DNA of 47,774 nt from CAXBDP01 sp964598395 (GTDB taxonomy: Bacteria; Bacteroidota; Bacteroidia; Cytophagales; Cyclobacteriaceae): positions 1 to 47,774 of the forward strand of contig CAZRBW010000018.1 in assembly GCA_964598395.1 (NCBI GenBank), given 5' to 3'. This document shows, one piece after another, positions 1 through 8,406 of the stretch. Made by a program: the position numbers and the translations under genes. Positions within the stretch are counted from its first letter, which is position 1; the number at the start of each line of letters is the position of its first letter. The notes beneath the pieces were generated by a model, which saw only the letters and a list, made by a program, of their open reading frames with translations, was not told the origin of the DNA and searched no databases.

Positions 1-206
1 ATTTGTCCAATGGCAAGCAACCAAATAAAAGCCTCAAAAAAGCCCAAAATCGGTGCAATATTGCGCTTCCCAGCCATTACCATCATGATCCTGATGGTAT
101 TTATCGATACATCGGTAACTCTAGCTAGGAATATAAGCAGAGGTAAAATTATAAAATGAAAGGTATCATTACTGAAACCAAAAATATTCGTTAGGAAGCT
201 TTCCAT
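1..206 (-). CDS. DUF5698/UPF0316-type membrane protein, 5' part only
   Basis: Partial gene; the C-terminal part lies beyond the window's left edge. The minus strand from ATG at 206 reads about 68 codons without a stop, and an in-frame TAA lies a few codons upstream, so this start is firm. The visible part begins MESFLTNIFGFSN and continues with a hydrophobic helix and the segments LIFLARVTDVSINTIRI and LGFFEAFIWLLAIGQ. These resemble the N-terminal membrane domain of the UPF0316 family (DUF5698, usually followed by a cytoplasmic DUF2179 domain). The molecular function of that family is not established. The gene sits 70 bp downstream of radA on the same strand and could be co-transcribed with it. 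The family call comes from pattern recognition; the missing C-terminus prevents confirmation of DUF2179. Confidence 0.7.
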   Translation of the reverse strand, partial: MESFLTNIFGFSNDTFHFIILPLLIFLARVTDVSINTIRIMMVMAGKRNIAPILGFFEAFIWLLAIGQ

Positions 207-276
207 GAAAATAAATTATAAGCAGACAAAAATTCAAATGTCAGCGCGCAGCTACAATTTTGGAACCAATTTTCGC

Positions 277-1635
277 TTAAAATAAGTTCACAAAAACCTG
301 ATCGAGGCGGGAGGATGTAAACCAATGCAAAGGGAACTTACGCTTGTCTAATCCCTTCTCCGAAAACTTGGAAAAATAGATTTCTTCAAAGCCTAATTTA
401 TGCGCTTCGGCAATTCGGTTTTCAATTTTATTTACTGCGCGTACTTCACCACCCAAACCTACTTCTCCAGCAAAACAGGCTTTATGAGAGATCGCCATAT
501 CGTGAAATGAAGAAGCGATGGCGGCACAAACTGCCAAATCAATGGCAGGGTCTTCAATACGCATTCCGCCAGCTATATTTAAAAAAACATCTTGCGAACT
601 CAATCGCAAACCCATTTTCTTTTCCAATACAGCCAATAGCATATTGAGTCTTCTGCCGTCAAACCCAGTGGAACTTCTTTGAGGCGTTCCATACGAAGCC
701 GGCGTCACAAGCGCTTGCACTTCAATCAATAGCGGTCTATTCCCCTCCATCATAGCACCAATAGCCACGCCACTCAAATCTCCTTCTCGTTGCGAAATCA
801 ATATTTCTGAGGGATTGGAAACCTCCCGCAAACCATTGCCTCGCATTTCATAAATGCCTAGCTCTGCATCGGATCCGAAGCGGTTTTTCTGTGCGCGCAA
901 TATCCTATAGGTCAAATGTCGATCGCCTTCAAACTGCAATACAGTATCCACCATATGCTCTAGTACCTTTGGACCGGCAATCGCTCCCTCCTTGGTAATG
1001 TGGCCAATCAGAATAAATGGAATACCGCTCGACTTGGCAGATTTAATAATTTCATTGGTACACTCTCTCACTTGAGAAACACTGCCAGGAGAGGATTCAA
1101 TCTGTCGAGATTGCAATGTTTGGATGGAGTCGATAATAACAAGCGCAGGTTTCAAGTTATCAACAGCATCAATAATTTCTGAAAGGCCGGTTTCAGCCAA
1201 CAAGTATATTTCTGATTCAGCATTACCAAGACGGTCGGCACGCATTTTCACTTGGCTTTGACTTTCTTCGCCCGTTACGTACAATACCTTTTTTGCTTTT
1301 ATGGAAAGTGCTACTTGTAGCAGCAAAGTAGATTTCCCAATTCCTGGTTCTCCACCAATCAGCACAACGGATCCTGGCACTAAACCTCCGCCCAACACTC
1401 TGTTGAGTTCATCATCATAGGTATTGATGCGGCTCAGTTGCTCATACTCCACTGCGGAAAGTAATACAGGTTGATTGGCAGATGAACGTGTTTTGCTCAG
1501 TGCTCCTTTCGCTTCTTTGGTAATAAACTCCTCCACATAGCTATTCCATTCCCCGCATGCAGGACATTTGCCAATCCACTTCGCCGACTGTGCACCACAG
1601 TTCTGACATACATATACTGTTTTATCTTTTGCCAT
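277..1635 (-). CDS. radA: DNA repair protein RadA
   Basis: RadA is a RecA-like ATPase and DnaB-type branch-migration helicase that processes recombination intermediates. The 452-residue product has the complete architecture. An N-terminal four-cysteine zinc finger uses C10, C13, C24 and C27. A Walker A motif GGEPGIGKST lies around residues 94-103. A Walker B-like strand ALVIIDSIQTL follows. The RadA-specific KNRFGS motif sits at about residue 250. The C-terminal third is the Lon-protease-like domain (SGVAIGAMMEGNRPLLIEVQ onward, ending in GLGGEVRAV). Length matches the family. The ATG at 1635 places the zinc finger directly at the N-terminus as expected. It is divergent from the acyl-CoA ligase gene. 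It contains two copies of the GCGGGAGG octamer (307, 822). Confidence 0.97.
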   Translation of the reverse strand: MAKDKTVYVCQNCGAQSAKWIGKCPACGEWNSYVEEFITKEAKGALSKTRSSANQPVLLSAVEYEQLSRINTYDDELNRVLGGGLVPGSVVLIGGEPGIGKSTLLLQVALSIKAKKVLYVTGEESQSQVKMRADRLGNAESEIYLLAETGLSEIIDAVDNLKPALVIIDSIQTLQSRQIESSPGSVSQVRECTNEIIKSAKSSGIPFILIGHITKEGAIAGPKVLEHMVDTVLQFEGDRHLTYRILRAQKNRFGSDAELGIYEMRGNGLREVSNPSEILISQREGDLSGVAIGAMMEGNRPLLIEVQALVTPASYGTPQRSSTGFDGRRLNMLLAVLEKKMGLRLSSQDVFLNIAGGMRIEDPAIDLAVCAAIASSFHDMAISHKACFAGEVGLGGEVRAVNKIENRIAEAHKLGFEEIYFSKFSEKGLDKRKFPLHWFTSSRLDQVFVNLF

Positions 1636-1744
1636 TCCTTAGCAAATTACAACCTAGGCCTTCACAAGCAAAATGCAGATGCTAGGAATTAAATTTATTT
1701 TTTAAATTGGAGAAATATCCAATAAACCATTCTTCTTTTTTGAG

Positions 1745-3541
1745 ATGAAAACTACTCTACATAATAAACCTAAAATTGAGATCTCCCGAGTCTTTGATGT
1801 GCTCCAATGGCAAAAGAAAAGTTATCCACAATCTAAGTCATTGAACAACAAGCAAAACAGAAATTGGAAAAATTACTCGACTGATGAGGTAATTGAAATT
1901 GTGGATAACTTATCCTTAGGTTTACTCGAATTGGGTGTGGATAAGTCTGATAAAGTTGCCATAATCTCATCAAATAGGCCAGAATGGGTTTTTGTAGATT
2001 TGGCATTGCAGCAAATTGGTGCAGTCAGTATTCCTATGTACCCAACTATTTCTGTAGCCGATTATCAATACATTTTTGCTCACTCCAGTGCCAAATATGT
2101 ATTTGTGGGAGATGCTGAAATCGCTGCCAAAGCAAAAAAGGCGCAAGCTGGAACTGATTTGCAAAAGATTTATACTTTCGATAAACTAGAAGGCTTCGAA
2201 CATTGGGAACAAATACTCTCGCTCGCCGATGTAGGTAAAAAAGCTGAACTGGAAGGTCGAAAAAAAGAAATTGAGCCAACTGATTTGCTTACGATTGTTT
2301 ACACTTCTGGCACCACAGGCAAACCAAAGGGTGTGATGATAAGCCACAACAATGTGGTACAAAATCTGTTATGCGCCTATGAGCATCGGCTCCCTGAATA
2401 TATCCAACCTGGGAATGTTCGAACCTTAAGCTTCCTCCCGCTTTGTCATATCGCAGAGCGTGCGGTTACCTTCCTTTATTTGGCTTTAGGTGCAGAGATT
2501 TATTATGCCGAAAGCCTAGAAAGCATAAAGGAAAATATACAAGAAGTAAAACCGCATATGTTTTTTGCAGTGCCTCGCCTTTTGGAAAAAATGTATGATA
2601 AAATCATCGCTAAAGGCTACGATTTGCCATTTCCACTGAAGCAACTTTTCTTCTGGTCAGTAAATTTAGGTCTCAAATATGTACCACATAGGAGACAAGG
2701 TTTATTGTATAAACTTAAACATCGAATTGCTGATAAGCTAATCTTCAAAAAATGGCGGGAGGCTTTAGGCGGAAATATTGAGTTGATTTTGGTGGGAGCA
2801 GCACCATTGCAGGCAAGACTTGGCCAGGTATTTTGGGCAGCGGGAATTCGTATTGGCGAGGCTTATGGACTTACAGAAACCACCCCTTTGGTTTCATGCT
2901 CATTAGCTACCAAAAAAGATATTCGACTGGGCTACGCTGGAATCATTATGGACGGCATTGATGTGAAGTTAGCAGAAGACGGAGAAATACTTGTGAAAGG
3001 CTGGAATGTAATGCAAGGCTATTACAGAGAGCCTGAGCTAACGGCTGAAGTGATAAAAGATGGCTGGTTTCATACAGGAGACATTGGACAGATTGCAGAA
3101 GGAAAGTATTTGAAAATCACTGATCGCAAAAAGGAGATATTCAAAACATCTGGAGGAAAATATATCGCACCAGGCTATCTAGAAAATAAGCTAAAAGAAA
3201 GCATGTTTATAGAACAGGTAATGATTGTAGGCGAAGGTGAAAAATTCCCAGCAGCATTGATTGTTCCCAATTTTGAAACCATCAAAGACTATTACGAAAT
3301 CAAACAATTGCCATTTAAGAGCAATGAGCAAGTTATACAGCATCCATCGATTATAGATAAAATGGAGCGGGAGGTTTATAGAATAAACCAACAATTTGGT
3401 AAGTGGGAACAGGTGAAGAAAATAAAGATATTACCAGAACTGTGGAGCATCGAAGGTGAAGAACTTACACCAACCATGAAATTGAAGCGGAGAGTAGTTT
3501 TGGAGAAATTCAAAGATGAGGTTGAGTCTTTTTATAGATGA
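1745..3541 (+). CDS. Long-chain fatty acid--CoA ligase (AMP-forming)
   Basis: A 598-residue member of the adenylate-forming superfamily, of the FAA1/FadD15-like long-chain acyl-CoA synthetase type. It would activate free fatty acids to acyl-CoA through an acyl-adenylate. The P-loop-like motif YTSGTTGKPKG lies near residues 186-196. The adenine-binding motif GEAYGLTETTP, the core GWFHTGDIG and the hinge/lysine region DRKKEIFKTSGGKYIAP follow in the usual order. Length is normal for the bacterial enzymes (about 600) and there is no signal peptide. ATG at 1745 begins MKTTLHNKPKIE. The gene stands alone, divergent from radA, and ends 20 bp before the N-gap. Three perfect TTATCCACA/TGTGGATAA 9-mers fall in its first 200 bp. 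The exact chain-length specificity cannot be read from sequence. Confidence 0.93.
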   Translation: MKTTLHNKPKIEISRVFDVLQWQKKSYPQSKSLNNKQNRNWKNYSTDEVIEIVDNLSLGLLELGVDKSDKVAIISSNRPEWVFVDLALQQIGAVSIPMYPTISVADYQYIFAHSSAKYVFVGDAEIAAKAKKAQAGTDLQKIYTFDKLEGFEHWEQILSLADVGKKAELEGRKKEIEPTDLLTIVYTSGTTGKPKGVMISHNNVVQNLLCAYEHRLPEYIQPGNVRTLSFLPLCHIAERAVTFLYLALGAEIYYAESLESIKENIQEVKPHMFFAVPRLLEKMYDKIIAKGYDLPFPLKQLFFWSVNLGLKYVPHRRQGLLYKLKHRIADKLIFKKWREALGGNIELILVGAAPLQARLGQVFWAAGIRIGEAYGLTETTPLVSCSLATKKDIRLGYAGIIMDGIDVKLAEDGEILVKGWNVMQGYYREPELTAEVIKDGWFHTGDIGQIAEGKYLKITDRKKEIFKTSGGKYIAPGYLENKLKESMFIEQVMIVGEGEKFPAALIVPNFETIKDYYEIKQLPFKSNEQVIQHPSIIDKMEREVYRINQQFGKWEQVKKIKILPELWSIEGEELTPTMKLKRRVVLEKFKDEVESFYR

Positions 3542-3561
3542 AAATTTAGGTCAACTATTAT

Positions 3562-3661
3562 NNNNNNNNNNNNNNNNNNNNNNNNNNNNNNNNNNNNNNN
3601 NNNNNNNNNNNNNNNNNNNNNNNNNNNNNNNNNNNNNNNNNNNNNNNNNNNNNNNNNNNNN
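3562..3661. other. Assembly gap (100 N)
   Basis: Exactly 100 consecutive N, the conventional size for a gap of unknown length. Anything between the acyl-CoA ligase and the thioredoxin-fold gene may be missing, so adjacency across this point should not be assumed. Confidence 1.
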
Positions 3662-3735
3662 TAATTCTTGAGCTATTTAGCGTTTCTAGTTAAGGGATTG
3701 CCAAATTACCTAAAAAGGGTAATTCATGAACAGGT

Positions 3736-4353
3736 TTATTTTGCCCATTTGATTGTACATCCGATAGCTTTGGTGTAATTATTCGATACCGAACGGTTAG
3801 CATCTAATTCAGCTATTGCGTCTTCTACATACTTTACCTTCACCGCAGATGCATCTCTATAGTTATCATCAATAGCACCAATATAAGTAACTTTCATTTT
3901 GCCACGTTCCTTGTTGAGAAGATACACATGTGGAGTTCGTGTAGCTCCATAAATTTTGGTAATCTCTTGCGTCTCATCAATCAAATATGGAAAAGTGAAG
4001 TTTTTCTCTTTCGCACGTTGCTGCATGTTTTCAAATGAATCATCTGGCGAAGCTATTGCGTCATTCGGCTGGATGGCAATTACAGGATAGCCCTGTCCTT
4101 TGAATTTTTGATCCAGATCATTAATTCTGTCTTCGTACATTTTGGCGTATGGGCAGCTATTACAAGTGAAAATCACAATAAAGCCTTTAGCTTCATTGAA
4201 ATTAGCTAAAGACACCATATTACCATCTACATTCTTCAAATTAAAGTCGCGAGCAAAATCACCTACTTGGTAGCCTTCGCTATCATTCATTGGATTCAAC
4301 CCTATCAAGGCGATGGCTCCAATACTCAAAATCGAAATAATTAAGCTTTTCAT
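3736..4353 (-). CDS. Exported peroxiredoxin/thioredoxin-fold protein with CxxC
   Basis: A 205-residue protein with an N-terminal hydrophobic segment (MKSLIISILSIGAIALIGL) that should act as a signal peptide or membrane anchor. It is followed by an AhpC/TSA-type redoxin domain: GDFARDFNLKNVDGNMVSL, then FIVIFTCNSCPYAKMYEDR with a CNSC pair in the thioredoxin active-site position. The later segment ATRTPHVYLLNKE supplies the conserved cis-proline (TPH). The family is common in Bacteroidota and is presumed to handle thiol-disulfide or peroxide chemistry in the periplasm; the substrate is unknown. It lies 24 bp downstream of a second thioredoxin-fold gene on the same strand, so the two probably form an operon. 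Confidence 0.85.
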   Translation of the reverse strand: MKSLIISILSIGAIALIGLNPMNDSEGYQVGDFARDFNLKNVDGNMVSLANFNEAKGFIVIFTCNSCPYAKMYEDRINDLDQKFKGQGYPVIAIQPNDAIASPDDSFENMQQRAKEKNFTFPYLIDETQEITKIYGATRTPHVYLLNKERGKMKVTYIGAIDDNYRDASAVKVKYVEDAIAELDANRSVSNNYTKAIGCTIKWAK

Positions 4354-4377
4354 GATTGGTTCATTTAATTTTTTAAA

Positions 4378-4866
4378 CTATTTAATCAGCAGTTTTATCT
4401 GTTCTTCAAGTTCTCCCTCATGCAATTCTTTCTCCATAAAAACACGAGATTTTGTTTTGTCATTAATAATGAGCGTTGCCGGTATTGCTCCCGACCATCT
4501 TGAATCTATTTTATCGATAAAAGCATTAAAATCGGTTTCATCAAGTAACTTCACTTCGGAGTTAATATTCCTTCGTTCTACAAAGGTTTTAACTTTAGAA
4601 TCTACTTCTTCAGGAAAATCCATAGAGATAAGGTAGACTTTTACCGGAACTCCATCCATTTCATTTTCAAGTGCCTCAAACAATGGTAATTCCTTGATAC
4701 AAGGTTTGCACCATGTGGCCCAAAAATTAATTATTTTAATTCCTTCTCCATCTTCATTTATCAGTTTCTCTAATTGCTCGAATTTTATCACCTCAATTTT
4801 TTTTTCGGTGTAAATAGAATTATCTGCAAAAAAAGTAAGGATGAAAATAATCGGTAAAATTTTCAT
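4378..4866 (-). CDS. TlpA-like exported thioredoxin
   Basis: A 162-residue thioredoxin-fold protein. The N-terminus (MKILPIIFILTFFADNS) is a short signal peptide or anchor. The active site is in IINFWATWCKPCIKELP (WCKPC, the TlpA/ResA form of CxxC), and the cis-proline is in SGAIPATLIIND. Such proteins reduce or shuffle disulfides outside the cytoplasm, often in cytochrome c maturation or metal-centre assembly; which process applies here cannot be told. A match to the -7 promoter element lies about 20 bp upstream, so this is probably the first gene of the two-gene thioredoxin unit. ATG at 4866 is chosen because it begins the signal peptide. Confidence 0.85.
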   Translation of the reverse strand: MKILPIIFILTFFADNSIYTEKKIEVIKFEQLEKLINEDGEGIKIINFWATWCKPCIKELPLFEALENEMDGVPVKVYLISMDFPEEVDSKVKTFVERRNINSEVKLLDETDFNAFIDKIDSRWSGAIPATLIINDKTKSRVFMEKELHEGELEEQIKLLIK

Positions 4867-5392
4867 GATGCTAATTTAGTTTTTGCCAAATATAAATCGT
4901 TGAAAAATTAGATAAATTTTTAGGAAGAACTCGCAATTGGAAGCTTATCCACATTCTGAAATTGCACAATTCTAATAAACGTAATTTTGACAGCTTTGTT
5001 CGTCTATTCTAAAGTTTTAATGATTTGAATTACCAAATTATGTTGATGGTGAGAATAAAAACATCGTTTAATTAACCTTCAGGTAATTTCAAAATTTTCC
5101 AAAATGCTAATTGTGAAATTAACAAAAGAATTTTAGCAAATCTTTGTCTGCCAAATCTCCCTTTTCAAGCTTAATTTGCAAGCAAAAAATTGCGGGAGGA
5201 AACTCTAAAATTAGACGAAAAAGAGATTGCAAAAAGTCAAGGCTAGTTTTCCACAAATTACAAGAGTTATCCACAATTAAATAAGTAAAACGCATAACTC
5301 GCTGATTTACAATTGAAAAAGCCACCAAATAATATTTCCCGTTTTGTGGACAACTAATTTCTATTAAAATTTCTTATGAATTCAAGGGTTAC
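4867..5392. other. Gene-free AT-rich region with DnaA-box-like 9-mers
   Basis: About 525 bp between the TlpA-like gene and the ClC gene with no credible coding sequence. It is AT-rich and carries two perfect DnaA-box 9-mers TTATCCACA (4945-4953 and 5267-5275). It also has TTTTCCACA (5247-5255) and TGTGGACAA (5345-5353), each one mismatch away. It contains the only intergenic copy of the GCGGGAGG octamer (5192-5199). The region could be a replication-origin fragment, a DnaA-titration locus, or an ordinary long spacer. No hairpin terminator was recognised. Confidence 0.45.
4887..4894 (-). promoter_or_regulatory. Bacteroidota-type -7 box TATATTTG
   Basis: On the minus strand the sequence TATATTTG matches the TAnnTTTG consensus and lies about 20 bp before the start of the TlpA-like gene, implying a short leader. 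No clear -33 TTG was found at the expected distance. Confidence 0.5.
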
Positions 5393-7210
5393 CTATGCTT
5401 TATCCTGTCTAACAAGTTTTTTGCGATAGGCATTAAATATGGTGGATTTGGAGAGTAGGCCTATATATGCACCTTCATTTATCACAGGTAGGTTCCAGGC
5501 GCCGGAATTTTCAAACTTAGCCATCACCATTTGCATATTGTCGCCAGCGTGGATTTGGTTTGGCGCCTTATGCATAACAGACCTCACTGTTACTTCGTCC
5601 AATGCCTTGGGATCAAACATAATTTCTCGAATATCATCAAGTGTAACTATTCCCATAAGCGCCCCATTTTCATCAATTACTGGGAATATGTTCCTTTTAG
5701 ATTTCTTTACAAGCCCCACCAAATCACGAAGCATGGCATTTGGACCAATAGTTAGTAAATCCATCTCGATTAGTTTTTCCAATTCCATCAAGCTAAGCAC
5801 TTGCAAATCCTTATTGTCCAAGATCAAATCGCCTTGCTCAATGAGTTTTTTGGTATAGATCGAATTCTTCTCAAAATAGTAAATAGTGCTGTAGCTAATA
5901 GCCGAAACTAACATAAGTGGGATAAAAAGTGAATACCCTTGCGTAAGCTCTGCAATAAGGAAAATTGCTGTGAGAGGAGCATGTAATACCCCGCTCATTA
6001 CTCCGCACATGCCTACCAAAGTGAAGCTAGCAGGGCTTAGTGAATCAGGATAAATCAAATTGAATCCTGTAGCAAAAGTAAATCCCGTGATACCGCCTAC
6101 AAACAAGGAAGGTGCAAATACACCACCTCCACCTCCCGCACTTATCGTCATTGCTGTTGCCAAAGGCTTCACTAAGATCATAAATCCTAAAAACAACATT
6201 AGAATTAGTGAATTATTAAATTCACCAGCAAAAAAAGAGCTGTTCAATAATTTAGGTACCTCTCCATCCAAGAGTAATCTAATACTATTATAACCTTCAC
6301 CATAAATGGGAGGAAACACAAAAATCAACAATCCAAGACCCAAACCTCCTACAATGGCTTTGCTGAAAGGTCTTTTTATTTTCACCGAAATACTTTCCAC
6401 CCAAGTATTAATCCGAATAAAATATAGCGATATCAGTCCAGCTAATACACCTAAAGTAATAAACCACGGAATTTCCGCAAGCTCTAATACATAGTCTAGA
6501 TTGTAAACAAATATAGAATCACCACCAGAAAAAGCCGAAGCAACCAATGCTCCTGCGACTGAAGCGATTAATAATGGGATGAAAGAGGAAATAGTAACTT
6601 CTGTAAGAATGATCTCAATGGTGAAAATAACCCCAGCAATGGGCGCATTAAACATGGCTGCAATAGCACTTGCAGATCCGCAACCGATTAGCAAACTTCT
6701 GCTCTTATAATTGAGCCGAAAAGCCTGCCCCATATTGGAACCGATGGCAGCACCTGTTACTGAAATTGGCGCCTCAATACCAACCGAACCACCAAACCCT
6801 GTAGTGATTGCACTGGTAACCATTCGGCTCACCATTTTAAGAGGAGCAAGCTTGCTAGAGCCCTTGGAAATCGCATAAATGATATCGGTGACACCGTGAG
6901 AAGATTTTTCGTTGAGGATAAATCTGGCTACAAATACTGTGATAACAATACCCAAAAGTGGATAGGCTATGTAGAGAAGATTTACATATTGGAAATCGAA
7001 GCCTCCAGTAAGGAAGTCTCGGATATTAGAAATAGCAAACTTTAAGAAGCTAGCGGCCAATCCAGTGATGATTCCAATGAGTGCACCAAGCAAAATCACA
7101 AAGCTACGATTGCTTAAATGCTTGAGCCTCCATACGAGAATTCTCATAAGCATGGCATTCCAAAAGGCTTTCAGCTTGCCGCCAAAACTTAGCTTTTCGC
7201 TATTGTTCAT
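5393..7210 (-). CDS. ClC-family chloride channel/transporter with CBS domains
   Basis: A 605-residue ClC protein that would move Cl- (as a channel or a Cl-/H+ exchanger) across the inner membrane. About ten or more hydrophobic segments fill residues 30-440. The signature loops are present: GFGGSVGIEAPIS carries the gating glutamate in the GxEAP form, and AGGGGGVFAPSLFVGG carries the second anion-selectivity loop. The cytoplasmic C-terminus contains two CBS-like repeats (MLRDLVGLVKKSKRNIFPVI and VTVRSVMHKAPNQIHAGDNM), which usually bind nucleotides. It overlaps the end of mazG by 4 bp, indicating translational coupling. Channel versus exchanger behaviour cannot be decided from what I can see. 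Confidence 0.93.
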   Translation of the reverse strand: MNNSEKLSFGGKLKAFWNAMLMRILVWRLKHLSNRSFVILLGALIGIITGLAASFLKFAISNIRDFLTGGFDFQYVNLLYIAYPLLGIVITVFVARFILNEKSSHGVTDIIYAISKGSSKLAPLKMVSRMVTSAITTGFGGSVGIEAPISVTGAAIGSNMGQAFRLNYKSRSLLIGCGSASAIAAMFNAPIAGVIFTIEIILTEVTISSFIPLLIASVAGALVASAFSGGDSIFVYNLDYVLELAEIPWFITLGVLAGLISLYFIRINTWVESISVKIKRPFSKAIVGGLGLGLLIFVFPPIYGEGYNSIRLLLDGEVPKLLNSSFFAGEFNNSLILMLFLGFMILVKPLATAMTISAGGGGGVFAPSLFVGGITGFTFATGFNLIYPDSLSPASFTLVGMCGVMSGVLHAPLTAIFLIAELTQGYSLFIPLMLVSAISYSTIYYFEKNSIYTKKLIEQGDLILDNKDLQVLSLMELEKLIEMDLLTIGPNAMLRDLVGLVKKSKRNIFPVIDENGALMGIVTLDDIREIMFDPKALDEVTVRSVMHKAPNQIHAGDNMQMVMAKFENSGAWNLPVINEGAYIGLLSKSTIFNAYRKKLVRQDKA

Positions 7211-8028
7211 CCATCGAATTGTTTTGCCTCATTCCAAATTTCATCCATTTCGCTTAGGGTCATGTCAGAAAGCTCCATTCCCAAGGCTTTGGATTTCTGC
7301 TCAAGGTACTGAAAGCGAGAGATAAATTTGCGATTTGTTCGTTCCAATGCCTCTTCTGGGTTTACATCTATAAATCTGGAGTAATTTATCAATGAGAATA
7401 ATAGGTCGCCAAATTCGCCCATAGCTTTAGCCTTATCTATTTTCTCTGGATCTTCAGCTTGAAATTCGGCGCGAAACTCGGCCATTTCTTCTTCTACCTT
7501 TTCCCAAACTTGCGAGGCTTCATCCCAGTCAAAACCAACTCCACGTGCTTTTTCTTGAATACGCATCGCTTTTACCAAGGCCGGCAAACTATTGGGTACG
7601 CCACCAAGTACCGATGTATTTCCCTTTTCCTTTAACTTTATTTTTTCCCAGTTTTGCTTCACAGCTTCTTCATCCTCGGCCTGCACATCGCCGTAGATAT
7701 GTGGATGTCGGTGGATTAATTTATCACAAATTCCATTGAGTACATCGGCAATATCAAAGGCCTTTTTCTCCTCGCCAATCTTTGCATAAAACACATTATG
7801 CAGCATCAAATCGCCCAATTCCTTTTTCACTTCATCCAAGTCATTGCCCAAAATGGCATCGGAAAGCTCATATGTTTCTTCAATGGTAAGGTGTCGCAGG
7901 CTTTCCAAGGTTTGCTTCTTATCCCAAGGACAATTTTCCCGCAACTCATCCATTATTGTAAGTAGGCGATCAAAAGCTTCAAGCTTGGCATTTCTATTTG
8001 GGTCGGGTGCGGATAATGGGCTTTTCAT
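7207..8028 (-). CDS. mazG: Nucleoside triphosphate pyrophosphohydrolase MazG
   Basis: A 273-residue MazG, which hydrolyses (d)NTPs to monophosphates and pyrophosphate and is thought to clean up abnormal nucleotides. Two MazG helical domains are visible. The first has ENCPWDKKQTLESLRHL followed by EETYELSDAI and ELGDLMLHNVFYA, supplying the metal-binding ExxE and ExxD pairs. The second has KVEEEMAEFRAEF and EFGDLLFSLINYSRF. Length is normal for the two-domain form. The start ATG at 8028 gives MKSPLSAPDPNRN, a short tail before the first domain. It is the upstream member of the mazG-ClC overlap and is divergent from the small membrane protein gene at 8112. Confidence 0.95.
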   Translation of the reverse strand: MKSPLSAPDPNRNAKLEAFDRLLTIMDELRENCPWDKKQTLESLRHLTIEETYELSDAILGNDLDEVKKELGDLMLHNVFYAKIGEEKKAFDIADVLNGICDKLIHRHPHIYGDVQAEDEEAVKQNWEKIKLKEKGNTSVLGGVPNSLPALVKAMRIQEKARGVGFDWDEASQVWEKVEEEMAEFRAEFQAEDPEKIDKAKAMGEFGDLLFSLINYSRFIDVNPEEALERTNRKFISRFQYLEQKSKALGMELSDMTLSEMDEIWNEAKQFDG

Positions 8029-8064
8029 TATATATGGTGCCGAGAAACTAAGTCTGCGGAGCTG

Positions 8065-8093
8065 TTGTTTATGCGGTGAGTTTATTAATTTTG
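8065..8093 (+). promoter_or_regulatory. Bacteroidota-type promoter, TTG-N18-TAATTTTG
   Basis: TTG at 8065-8067, an 18-bp spacer and TAATTTTG at 8086-8093 match the TTG-N17-23-TAnnTTTG consensus. The box lies 18 bp before the ATG at 8112, so transcription should start near 8100 with a leader of about 12 nt. This is why the start at 8112 is preferred over an upstream in-frame GTG at 8076. Confidence 0.7.
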
Positions 8094-8111
8094 CACAAAG
8101 ATAAAAAATCG

Positions 8112-8342
8112 ATGCCCACTCTTATTTTAACCCTCGGTCTAATTGGTATATTTTTCATATTTATGTCTGTAAGACTCATTTTGTTGAAAAACGGTGAGTT
8201 TAAAGGCACTTGCGCTTCTCAAAGCCCTTTTTTAAATAAAGACGGTGCGGCTTGCGGCTTCTGCGGAAAAGAAATTAAGCCTGGCGAATCATGTGGCAAT
8301 CCCGATTCCGAAGTGGATAAGGTTATGGCCAAATTTAAGTAG
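8112..8342 (+). CDS. Small cysteine-rich single-pass membrane protein
   Basis: A 76-residue protein from ATG 8112. It starts with a hydrophobic helix (PTLILTLGLIGIFFIFMSV), then a basic stop-transfer stretch. The soluble tail holds four cysteines: C in KGTCASQSP, the CGFC pair in GAACGFCGKEI preceded by a further Cys, and C in GESCGNP. The layout (one helix, a KGTC motif, then a Cys cluster) is reminiscent of the NqrM/DUF539 family, which helps insert iron into the Na+-NQR complex, but that is only a resemblance. The gene lies 64 bp upstream of glmM on the same strand, so the two may share transcripts. The protein may bind a metal or form disulfides. No firm function can be assigned. Confidence 0.75.
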   Translation: MPTLILTLGLIGIFFIFMSVRLILLKNGEFKGTCASQSPFLNKDGAACGFCGKEIKPGESCGNPDSEVDKVMAKFK

Positions 8343-8406
8343 TATGAGTAATTAAATACGCACTTTAATACTAATTATGTAATTTGCGTGCAAAATTTAG
8401 GACGCT

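Noticed and set aside
1822..1944. Three perfect DnaA boxes inside the acyl-CoA ligase gene as an origin on their own
   Set aside because: They lie in coding sequence; one encodes the common Val-Asp-Lys type run and similar 9-mers occur in other genes (9573, 16386, 24006). Only the intergenic cluster at 4945-5353 is kept as a candidate.
5119..5328. Minus-strand open frame of 69 codons in the 4867-5392 spacer
   Set aside because: Low-complexity, no start context or promoter, no recognisable family, and AT-rich spacer composition.
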